64,000 nt of DNA from NCBI RefSeq assembly GCF_014836595.1, contig NZ_JACSQO010000002.1, forward strand, positions 514,245 to 578,244, written 5' to 3'. The notes under the pieces were generated by a model that saw nothing but the letters and a program-made list of their open reading frames with translations, was not told the DNA's origin and searched no databases. This DNA comes from Psychrobacillus faecigallinarum. Lineage in GTDB: Bacteria; Bacillota; Bacilli; Bacillales_A; Planococcaceae. Below, piece after piece: positions 55,718-62,264 of the stretch. Each line of letters starts with the position of its first letter. The first letter of the stretch is position 1. The position numbers and the translations under genes are program-made.

Positions 55718-55790
55718 CGGGTGCTTTACTTCAAGAAGGAGTAAAGCCTTTTTTTCTTATTGAACTAAAGCAGCAGATTAGTTGAAGAAG
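55708..55790 (+). repeat. Cassette element copy 13 (canonical form)
   Basis: TTAAGCTAACGGGTGC, hairpin GCTTTACTTC/GGAGTAAAGC, seven T, TTGAACTAAAGCAGCAG, ATTAGTTGAAG. The hydrolase stop codon is inside the left arm. Confidence 0.93.
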
Positions 55791-55835
55791 GTAATTATAG
55801 ATAAATGGCGAATAAATAAATTTGGAGGTGATTTT

Positions 55836-56150
55836 TTGAAGAAGGTAATTATAGGATTATGTATATTTGTAACCACTGGACTTATCCTCTTTATAATACA
55901 AGATGAATTTATAGGGAACGAGAATGCAAATAGTATTGATGAAATGTTTTCTGGTCAAATTTTTGATGATGCAAAAGAGAAATTTACTGTGCATGCTATA
56001 GGGTTAAGTCCAGAAGAAAAAATCTTTACAGTTAGAATTGAAAAAACACAATACAAAGAACAAGCAGAGGAATACTTTAGAGACATTTTAGATTCTCGTG
56101 ATATGAAAAGTTATGGACTTGAGGTATTTGCTGATGATTTAACTTTATAA
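55836..56150 (+). CDS. Membrane-anchored protein of unknown function (cassette gene)
   Basis: 104 residues: N-terminal membrane segment (about 3-20), then a small exported domain. No family recognised. TTG 55836 follows GGAGGTG. The first 19 nt of the gene (from TTGAAGAAGG) are duplicated exactly at 55782-55800, where the copy is fused to the right arm of element 13. Confidence 0.6.
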   Translation: MKKVIIGLCIFVTTGLILFIIQDEFIGNENANSIDEMFSGQIFDDAKEKFTVHAIGLSPEEKIFTVRIEKTQYKEQAEEYFRDILDSRDMKSYGLEVFADDLTL

Positions 56151-56170
56151 TAAAGAGATTTGTGAAAATA

Positions 56171-56305
56171 TACTTAAAGTAACGGGTACTTTAGCAAAAT
56201 ATGGCCATCAGTTTGATGGTCTATTTCTATGTCCCATTAAGTTGATCCCAGATTTGCATTGTGAAATGTTACACTTAAACTAACGCAGCAGTTTAGTTGA
56301 ATAAG
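56171..56305 (+). repeat. Cassette element copy 14 (long form)
   Basis: Arms AAAGTAACGGGTAC and GCAGCAGTTTAGTTGAATAAG around the same long centre as copy 3, with the hairpin GGCCATC/GATGGTC and GTTGATCCCAGAT...TGTGAAATGTTACACT. Confidence 0.92.
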
Positions 56306-56328
56306 AAAAATGGGAGGAAGTGAATAAT

Positions 56329-56511
56329 GTGTATCGCTTTGCAGAATTAGGAATTGTTATTAATCCAATACTTGCGATAATTATCTGCATAAATTTAGTT
56401 ACTATTATTAATAAAGTAAAAAATAATGAAGATACTTCTACTAATACTATTATTGTTAGTTTATCTTTAGCCTATATTGTTTTTACTATTTCAATTCTTG
56501 CTAGCTTTTAA
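56329..56511 (+). CDS. Two-helix membrane protein, paralogue of the gene at 58906 (cassette gene)
   Basis: About 60 residues with two membrane helices. It aligns with the protein from 58906: the loops NLVTIINKVKNNEDTSTNT and NLVSILKKVKHDEKTTVNT match closely. GTG 56329 is 9 nt after GGAGGAA; GTG 56320 is too close. Function unknown. Element 15 starts 7 nt after the stop. Confidence 0.65.
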   Translation: MYRFAELGIVINPILAIIICINLVTIINKVKNNEDTSTNTIIVSLSLAYIVFTISILASF

Positions 56512-56517
56512 TTAGCT

Positions 56518-56600
56518 CTTATTGAAATAACGGGTGCTTTACTTCAATGAGGGTAAAGCCTTTTTCTTATTGAACTAACGGTGCAGGTTAGCACAAGAAG
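56518..56600 (+). repeat. Cassette element copy 15
   Basis: TTATTGAAATAACGGGTGC, hairpin GCTTTACTTC/GGGTAAAGC with T-run, TTGAACTAACGGTGCAGGTTAGCAC. Confidence 0.9.
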
Positions 56601-56640
56601 GCATTTTTTGAAAGATGTCGAAGTAGTTAATGTAGGGAGT

Positions 56641-56919
56641 ATGGCAAAAACGGAGTTGATTCAATTGAGACTATTCAGCTTGATACAATTATTAACGGCT
56701 ATGATTACGTTTGGTATTTATTTTTATTTTATTGAACCTGTGATTACAGAGAATGTATGGTTCAAAATTTTGATATTTGCACTAGTTTTCTTAACTCTAA
56801 GTTATTTTTCCAAAAGGTTTGAAGGACATTTTAAATTTTTAGATAAACGGATTGATAATCAACTTAGTGTATGGATTGTAATTGGTTTAATTTTCATTCC
56901 ATTATTCATTATTTTTTGA
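56641..56919 (+). CDS. Two-helix membrane protein (cassette gene)
   Basis: About 92 residues with three hydrophobic segments (about 12-30, 40-55, 75-92). No family recognised. ATG 56641 directly follows AGGGAG, so one of the in-frame TTG codons at 56656 or 56665 may be used instead. The stop lies in the left arm of element 16. Confidence 0.5.
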   Translation: MAKTELIQLRLFSLIQLLTAMITFGIYFYFIEPVITENVWFKILIFALVFLTLSYFSKRFEGHFKFLDKRIDNQLSVWIVIGLIFIPLFIIF

Positions 56920-57004
56920 ACTATGGGTGCTTTAGTAAAGATTTTAGAGCTGCTTAGGCAACCTTTTCCATATTGTACTATTGGGTAGGTTAGTGAAATA
57001 AAGG
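56916..57004 (+). repeat. Cassette element copy 16 (divergent)
   Basis: TTGAACTATGGGTGCTTTAG at the left and TTGGGTAGGTTAGTGAAATAA at the right, with a unique centre (AGAGCTGCTTAGGCAACC). Confidence 0.75.
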
Positions 57005-57038
57005 GTTAAACTAATTAGATAAAAATTAGGAGAGTGCT

Positions 57039-57353
57039 ATGAGAGTCTTTTTAGAGTCAGCACTAATTTTAGTTATGTTCGTATTGGTTAGTAGCATATG
57101 GGTTATTTTTTTTGGAAGTATATATTTAGAGATTGGCATTGATATTGAAAGATATGGTTGGACACCTTATGTCTCTATTCTGATTCTGTTTTTGGTGCTA
57201 TATAGAAATAAATTGCAATTTAGAGGAAGGAATAAAGGAAAAGATAGAGAAAAACTACCGAAATTAATTTCTAAAATACTTATTTTCACTGCAATTAGTC
57301 TGTTATTCTTACCTCCAGTACTGAGTTTCTTCTTCAACTCCCATGAAAATTAA
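57039..57353 (+). CDS. Membrane protein whose 3' end is replaced by IS sequence (cassette gene)
   Basis: 104 residues with three membrane segments (about 5-25, 42-58, 82-98). The last codons (FNSHEN) are read from the IS110 remnant that begins near 57330, so the native C-terminus and its element were lost. AGGAGAG precedes ATG 57039. Confidence 0.6.
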   Translation: MRVFLESALILVMFVLVSSIWVIFFGSIYLEIGIDIERYGWTPYVSILILFLVLYRNKLQFRGRNKGKDREKLPKLISKILIFTAISLLFLPPVLSFFFNSHEN

Positions 57354-57735
57354 AACCTTCGATTTAGAGAAAAAGGCAATACGAAATCTGACGCAGCTCA
57401 ATTATTTTTTAAAAAAGTGCAGCGCCAAAATGAGAATCAAATTGTGGGTTGGATTAGGAGGCATTTGGTTCAGTGATTGTAACGTTGTAACCTAAGTTTT
57501 CAAGTCTTCGAACAGAATATCGTACAATCGATTGTTCTTTTTGCTTATCAAAATAATCTTCACCTAAGTCTACATACATTTCTTTGCGTGTTAGGAGATA
57601 GTAGCTGATTCTTAAAATGGCATGAGCGACTGATATTCCTGCACGCTTTTTACCTTTTCTTGATGCAGTACGCCTATACAGGGCTCCCAAATAGGTTTTA
57701 GATCCTCTGACAGAATGAGCTGAATCTGGCTAACC
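57330..57735 (-). mobile_element. IS110-family remnant A (3' end of transposase plus terminal noncoding region)
   Basis: Minus-strand reading gives the C-terminal DEDD-transposase tail, with SKTYLGALYRRTASRKGKKR and LGEDYFDKQ typical of IS110/IS1111 elements. About 124 bp of terminal noncoding DNA follow. The first 259 bp (57330-57588) are repeated almost exactly at 59912-60170. Confidence 0.85.
57454..57690 (-). pseudogene. IS110 transposase C-terminal fragment
   Basis: 78 residues from GALYRRTASRKGKKRAG to the natural stop (VTITEPNAS). The N-terminal DEDD domain is missing. Open frame continues a little further upstream (HSVRGSKTYL). Confidence 0.85.
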
Positions 57736-57741
57736 TTATAT

Positions 57742-57827
57742 TACGAACGAGGTGCTATAGCAAACAGGTTTGTCAGTAGGCAGCCTCTATTCTTATTCAA
57801 CTAACGCGGCAGTTTAGTTGAATAAGG
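57742..57827 (+). repeat. Cassette element copy 17
   Basis: Left GAACGAGGTGCTATAGC, unique centre, T-rich, then CTTATTCAACTAACGCGGCA and TTTAGTTGAATAAG, a perfect 13-bp stem with C-G at the position where copies 2, 6 and 18 have G-C. Confidence 0.9.
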
Positions 57828-57862
57828 ATATTGAAAAAGTGTGGTTAAAAAGGGGTGTAGCA

Positions 57863-58747
57863 TTGGAAAAATTAGAAAACGCTGAATTAGATTTAGAATA
57901 TAAAGTTTTTGGTACGGGGGAGAAGATTCTCCTTTTAGAAATAGGAATAGGAAGTTCAATTTATAACTGGTTTCCCTTTGTTAAAAACATAATGAAAGAC
58001 TTTACTATAATTATGTATCACAGGGCTGGTTATGGTAGTAGTAGAATTTCAATAAATCCAAGGACAACTAAAAATATATGTCACGAGTTAAACAAATTTA
58101 TTGAATCATTAGGTATAAAGGAAAAGGTAACTATAATGGGACATTCTTTTGGAGGACTATGTGCGTTACATTATGTAATGCTTTTCCCAGACAAAGTTAA
58201 TGGACTAATTTTATTGGATTCAACTTCACCAAACTTTAATCGTTTATATAATCTTGATATACCAGTAATGAATTCTCTGATATCGATAGACCAAATGGTA
58301 CAAAGTAATTTGGACAATTCATATAAATCAAAAGAGGAACTTAGAAATCTTTATAATCAGTCAATTGATGATTGTCACGGCATACTTACCAAGAGTGAAG
58401 TGATTAGATTTGAGGAATTTATCACCAGTCCTAATATGTTTAAAACTGTTGCAGAAGAGTTCCAAAACTGGGAATCAAATAGTGAAAGTATAAAAGAACT
58501 TGGTGAATTCCCTAACATTCCACTAACAGTTATTGCAAGAGACATAGAGGCTTCGGTCAATGCCTTTGTTCAATACAATATCCCAAAAGAAGAGGCAGTA
58601 AAATATGAAAAAGTTTGGAGAGAACTGCAAATAGGATTATCTCAATTATCTACTAAAGGAAAACTTATCATAGCAGACCGCAGTGACCATGGTATTCATC
58701 TCGATAGACCTGATATAGTAATTCAGGGTTTAAAAAGATTTTTATAG
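57863..58747 (+). CDS. Alpha/beta hydrolase (cassette gene)
   Basis: 294 residues. The nucleophile elbow is MGHSFGG, preceded by RAGYGSS; the Asp is probably in TVIARDIE and the His in DRSDHGIHLDRP. No signal peptide. TTG 57863 follows AAAGGGGTG. The frame is also open upstream to 57818, but that part is element 17. Substrate unknown. Confidence 0.82.
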   Translation: MEKLENAELDLEYKVFGTGEKILLLEIGIGSSIYNWFPFVKNIMKDFTIIMYHRAGYGSSRISINPRTTKNICHELNKFIESLGIKEKVTIMGHSFGGLCALHYVMLFPDKVNGLILLDSTSPNFNRLYNLDIPVMNSLISIDQMVQSNLDNSYKSKEELRNLYNQSIDDCHGILTKSEVIRFEEFITSPNMFKTVAEEFQNWESNSESIKELGEFPNIPLTVIARDIEASVNAFVQYNIPKEEAVKYEKVWRELQIGLSQLSTKGKLIIADRSDHGIHLDRPDIVIQGLKRFL

Positions 58748-58785
58748 AAATTACTGAAATCGTTGATAGATTGTGTATGATTGTA

Positions 58786-58876
58786 CTTAAACTAACTGGT
58801 GTTTTAGTTAAAAAGTGGTTGATTATATCGGTAGCTTTTTCTTATTGAACTAACGTAAGCATGTTAGTTCAATAAT
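58786..58876 (+). repeat. Cassette element copy 18
   Basis: CTTAAACTAACTGGTG, unique centre with AGCTTTTT, then CTTATTGAACTAACGTAAGCA and TGTTAGTTCAATAA (G-C stem). Confidence 0.88.
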
Positions 58877-58905
58877 GACAAGCAGTTAAAAAGGAGGGAG
58901 AATAT

Positions 58906-59091
58906 ATTATTTTTGAATTAATAGGATTGCTTTTAATGCCTATCTTGTGCGTTATATTTTGTTTGAATTTGGTTTCTATATTAAAAAAGGTAAAACACGA
59001 TGAAAAAACTACGGTCAATACCTTTTGGCTTACATTATCGTTTACTCTTATTATGTGGAGCATTGCAGTTCTAGCGGGAAGCAGCTATTAA
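58906..59091 (+). CDS. Two-helix membrane protein with AUU start, paralogue of the gene at 56329 (cassette gene)
   Basis: 61 residues read from ATT 58906, which lies 5 nt after a perfect AAGGAGGGAG. No ATG, GTG or TTG occurs at the proper distance. The protein (IIFELIGLLLMPILCVIF..., end VLAGSSY) aligns along its length with the product from 56329. The stop codon overlaps element 19. Confidence 0.65.
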   Translation: MIFELIGLLLMPILCVIFCLNLVSILKKVKHDEKTTVNTFWLTLSFTLIMWSIAVLAGSSY

Positions 59092-59120
59092 GCTAACGGG
59101 TGCTTTAGTTGAAGAATAAT
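59088..59120 (+). repeat. Cassette element copy 19 (short form)
   Basis: TTAAGCTAACGGGTGC and TTTAGTTGAAGAATAA. It is the right edge of the continuous array. Confidence 0.85.
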
Positions 59121-59214
59121 CTACCAAATTGCAGGCAATTCTTGAGCAAGAAATAAAGGGTGATACATATCGATAATGATAAGTATCACCCTTTATTTGT
59201 GTGACTTCCTATGA

Positions 59215-59683
59215 TTAGATCCCTTTTTTATTAATCTTCTTAAAGTAATGGATAAACATTAAGTTATAAACAACTTCCACTATTATTGAAATAGTTAAAT
59301 CCATTAAATTTGTTTCCTCGAGAGATTGATTAGGTAGTAAATCGTAAATGAGAAAATATCCAATTCCATTTAAAGCTATAACAAGTAATATGTATCTTAG
59401 TAAAATTGGGATCGCTAAACTAATATACGGAAGAAAAAACTCTATTTTATTTCCTTTTTTATAGATTCGAAATAATACAAATAAACCAATCCCATTGATC
59501 ATAATAAAGCAAATGAAATCAATAATATCCATTTGATTCATAGTAGAAAAATCGTAAACTATTGGTAATGATATAATAGATATAGCTGCTATAATCCAAA
59601 AGATACTTCGATAATTTTTCCTCTGTTTTTCAGGAATCTTCCCTTAAAGCTTTAATAAGTGCATTTATATTCCAAATATACAT
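59215..59683 (-). pseudogene. Frameshifted membrane protein gene
   Basis: The intact part (59215-59541) encodes four hydrophobic segments. The frame is open further upstream (YRSIFWIIAAISIISLPIV). A start with its own AAAGGAG site (ATG at 59683, MYIWNINALIKALR) is one base out of phase near 59640. Full length would be about 155 residues. Not recognised. Confidence 0.6.
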
Positions 59684-59750
59684 AATAGACTCCTTTATTG
59701 TACTAAAAATAAATTATAGAGAAATAGTACTTTTATAGCAATGAACAAAT

Positions 59751-59911
59751 TTGGAAAAAGAGGGTAATGTGGAGGTTGGGGTTAAAACAGTTAGCTTTCA
59801 ACACGAAGGAGATAAATTAGAAAAGGATATAAATGAATTTTACTATAAAGCAACAATTCCAGTTATAAAACAGTCTTTTAATTTGAATTTGGATCATACT
59901 CTAATCTATGT
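59751..59911 (+). pseudogene. Gene fragment cut by IS110 remnant B
   Basis: About 54 residues (VEVGVKTVSFQHEGDKLEKD and following) are open from TTG 59751 and run into IS sequence at 59912. No family recognised. Confidence 0.4.
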
Positions 59912-60170
59912 TTCTTCAACTCCCATGAAAATTAAAATCTTCATTTTAGAGAAAAAGGCAATACGAAATCTGACGCAGCTCAATTATTTTTTAAAAAAGT
60001 GCAGCGCCTAAATAAGAATCAAATTGTGGGTTGGATTAGGAGGCATTTGGTTCAGTGATTGTAACGTTGTAACCTAAGTTTTCAAGTCTTCGAACAGAAT
60101 ATCGTACAATTGATTGTTCTTTTGGCTTATCAAAATAATCTTCACCTAAGTCTACATACGTTTCTTTGCG
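59912..60170 (-). mobile_element. IS110-family remnant B
   Basis: Same 259 bp as 57330-57588, with only scattered differences. It covers the terminal noncoding region and the last residues of the transposase. It ends abruptly at TCTTTGCG, joined to a phosphatase gene fragment. Confidence 0.85.
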
Positions 60171-60387
60171 AGCAGGATTAAAGGATATCATCCAAAGCTA
60201 CCCAAATAAAAAAAAAATTTTGGTTGCTCACGGAGCTGTCATTAATGCTATATTAGCGCTCCTTTCAGATAGTAAAATTGGTTCAGGGAAGACAAAATTG
60301 TTAAATGCCTGTATAAGTAATCTAGAATATAAACAAGATCGTTGGAAAGTAAAGGATTATAATCAAACTACCCACTTAACAAAATAG
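60171..60387 (+). pseudogene. C-terminal fragment of a histidine phosphatase
   Basis: About 72 residues with VAHGAVINAILALL, the second histidine region of the phosphoglycerate-mutase-like superfamily. The catalytic N-terminal RHG part was removed at the junction with the IS remnant. Confidence 0.7.
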
Positions 60388-60400
60388 GAGGATGTAAAAT

Positions 60401-61180
60401 ATGACATTACTTAATCCAACTTTATTTGCTGAATGGATCGCACCACATTCGTTAGAATGGTACGACCAGCTTGGGAAGTTTCAAGGGACTTATCTATACC
60501 CTTGGAATTCCACTATTATTAAGCCTAATGGAGAAACAATCTTTGATGAAGAGGTTATAAACTTGGTTTCACACAAAAAGGTTTTGGACGTCGGGTGTGG
60601 GCATGGTGAATTCGCGATCCATTGTAGCTCTATTGCAAAAGAAGTAGTAGGATTTGATGTAACTAATCATTTTATCGGTTATGGGAAAATGAATAAGCCA
60701 AAAAATGTTTCTTTTGTGTTAGGAAGCACTAAACAAGGTTTACCTTTTAAAGAAAATGAGTTTGATTGTGCTTACATTCGAAAGGGACCAACTTCAGGTT
60801 ATCCTGCTCTAAAGCATATTGTAAAAAAAGGCGGAATTATACTTGGGCTACACCCTGGAAATCACGAAGAGAATGAACTATCTGAATTATTTCCAAATCT
60901 TTTTACTGCCAATTTACCACTGGATTCTACTGAAGAAACCATTAAAAGTAGATTAATAGAGGCCAATTATTATGAATGGGAGATAGAAATTATTAGCAGT
61001 AATGAGTTAATCCATAGCCCAATGGATATTATAAGAAAAAGGTGCTTTGGACAGCACCCAACTGTGATGGAAAAAATTGTAAAAGAAGATTTAATAGAGA
61101 TTACGGAAATCTTTGAAGCAAACAAAACAAATGGCTTGTCTGTAACTAATTCCTATTCCATTGTACGAGCAATTGTTTAA
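60401..61180 (+). CDS. SAM-dependent methyltransferase
   Basis: 259 residues. Class I motif I is VLDVGCGHGEFAIHC. Motif II and III regions follow (VGFDVTNHFIGYGK; FKENEFDCAYIRKG; KKGGIILGLHPG). Target unknown. AGGAGGATG precedes ATG 60401, 13 nt after the phosphatase fragment. Confidence 0.82.
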   Translation: MTLLNPTLFAEWIAPHSLEWYDQLGKFQGTYLYPWNSTIIKPNGETIFDEEVINLVSHKKVLDVGCGHGEFAIHCSSIAKEVVGFDVTNHFIGYGKMNKPKNVSFVLGSTKQGLPFKENEFDCAYIRKGPTSGYPALKHIVKKGGIILGLHPGNHEENELSELFPNLFTANLPLDSTEETIKSRLIEANYYEWEIEIISSNELIHSPMDIIRKRCFGQHPTVMEKIVKEDLIEITEIFEANKTNGLSVTNSYSIVRAIV

Positions 61181-61187
61181 TAGAAGA

Positions 61188-61688
61188 TCATTCCTGTCCA
61201 ACTTTACTACTTCTTCTTTCTAAAAAGTAATTATCTCTCCATTTATTATTCAGTCTACCAATACGTTCACGGTGACCTACCACTCTAAACCCATTTTTCT
61301 TGTGTAGTTCTATACTAGCTTTGTTTTCTGGAAAAATACTTGCCTGCAGCATCCAATAGCCTTGTTCTTCTGACTTAGTGATCAGTGTTTGAAGCAGCTT
61401 ATTTCCAATTCCCATTCCAGTGGCTTTGGGATGAACATAGATCCCCACTTCACCAACCCCTGCATAAACTGCTCTGTTTGAAACGGGGCAAAGTCTACAC
61501 CAACCTAACACTAATTCACCATGGTAAATGATAAAGGTACAAAACTGATCTGCTTTTGAAACCCATATCTCATAGGATGAAGGAGCAGACGTTTCGAATG
61601 TTGCGTTACCTGTAGCAATGCCAGCCTCATAAATATATTTGATTTGCTCCCAGTCTTTTTCACTAGATAATCTGCATATATATTCCAC
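61188..61688 (-). CDS. GNAT acetyltransferase, phosphinothricin-acetyltransferase-like
   Basis: 166 residues. YEAGIATGNATFETSAPS and VGIYVHPKATGMGIGNKLL (acetyl-CoA loop), then LHKKNGFRVVGHRERIGR. The pattern is that of the Pat/YncA group that acetylates methionine-sulfone or phosphinothricin-like amines. The start is GTG 61688 after GGGGGAA. It is divergent from marR. Confidence 0.82.
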   Translation of the reverse strand: MEYICRLSSEKDWEQIKYIYEAGIATGNATFETSAPSSYEIWVSKADQFCTFIIYHGELVLGWCRLCPVSNRAVYAGVGEVGIYVHPKATGMGIGNKLLQTLITKSEEQGYWMLQASIFPENKASIELHKKNGFRVVGHRERIGRLNNKWRDNYFLERRSSKVGQE

Positions 61689-61798
61689 GGTTATATTCCC
61701 CCTTGTAAAGAATATAAATACTTTACTTGTACTTTACAAGTAAAATTTAAAACGAAAATATATAATAGTTGTCTTTACAAATCAAACGAAAACAATTA

Positions 61799-61825
61799 AC
61801 ATTAGTTAGTCTAACTAACTAATGT
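61799..61825. promoter_or_regulatory. MarR-type palindromic operator
   Basis: ACATTAGTTAGT and ACTAACTAATGT form a perfect 12-bp inverted repeat with a 3-bp centre, 26 bp before the marR start and in the divergent promoter region. Confidence 0.85.
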
Positions 61826-61850
61826 AACTAATCCATAAGGGAGTAATTTT

Positions 61851-62264
61851 ATGCAACCATTTTTCACGACATTAAAACTAATTTCTCGGCCATACAGTAG
61901 TAAGATGCAGGATTTACTACTGCCATTTGGCTTAACCGAAGTTCAGTGGGGACTCATACGTATTCTTTACGAAGAAGGACCTTCAACCTTCACTGATATA
62001 GCTACTTATTGGCGAGTTGAAAAACCTTCGGTGACTCCAATTGCTCAAAAACTAATTGAGCAAGAGTTAATTTACATAGGAATAGGTCATGACAAAAGAC
62101 AAAAAGTAATGCATTTAACTAATAACGGGGTAGAAAAGTATAAAGAGACGAAACAAATAGTGGATACCCTACAAAAGAATTTACTGATTGGTATTACTGA
62201 ACAAGAAAGACAAATTACAGAACAAGTATTGGAAAAATTACTTGTTAATTTAAAGGGAAGATGA
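61851..62264 (+). CDS. MarR-family repressor
   Basis: 137 residues. Winged helix: EVQWGLIRILYEEGPSTF, the recognition helix in VEKPSVTPIAQKL, and the wing with GHDKRQKVMHLTNNG. It probably represses itself and the downstream transporter through the palindrome at 61799-61825. It overlaps the MFS gene by 4 nt. Confidence 0.9.
   Translation: MQPFFTTLKLISRPYSSKMQDLLLPFGLTEVQWGLIRILYEEGPSTFTDIATYWRVEKPSVTPIAQKLIEQELIYIGIGHDKRQKVMHLTNNGVEKYKETKQIVDTLQKNLLIGITEQERQITEQVLEKLLVNLKGR

Larger units (their letters stand above)
46751..59120 (+). other. Candidate integron-like gene-cassette array
   Basis: Nineteen related elements with inverted-repeat arms are interleaved with small genes. Each element begins within about 0-45 nt of the preceding stop codon (in four cases the stop codon is inside its left arm), and the next start codon follows 20-95 nt after the right arm. 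Genes are nearly all on the plus strand and have no shared function: acetyltransferase, cold-shock protein, hydrolases, small membrane proteins. The recombinase genes run the other way. The right box GTTAGTT fits the integron consensus GTTRRRY at 6 of 7 positions. Whether the elements recombine is not known. Confidence 0.65.

Noticed and set aside
46751..59120. CRISPR array
   Set aside because: The repeats are spaced by whole genes of different length, are palindromic and vary in their centres. No cas genes are present.
46751..59120. Elements as MITEs of an insertion sequence
   Set aside because: I saw no target-site duplications at the copies inspected, and their fixed place after stop codons is not expected of random insertion. 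It remains a fallback explanation that a genome-wide search could revive.
59920..60011. Continuation of the frame at 59751 into the IS remnant as a real protein
   Set aside because: The codons from 59912 onward are the IS110 terminal region, identical to 57330 onward, so the fusion is accidental.
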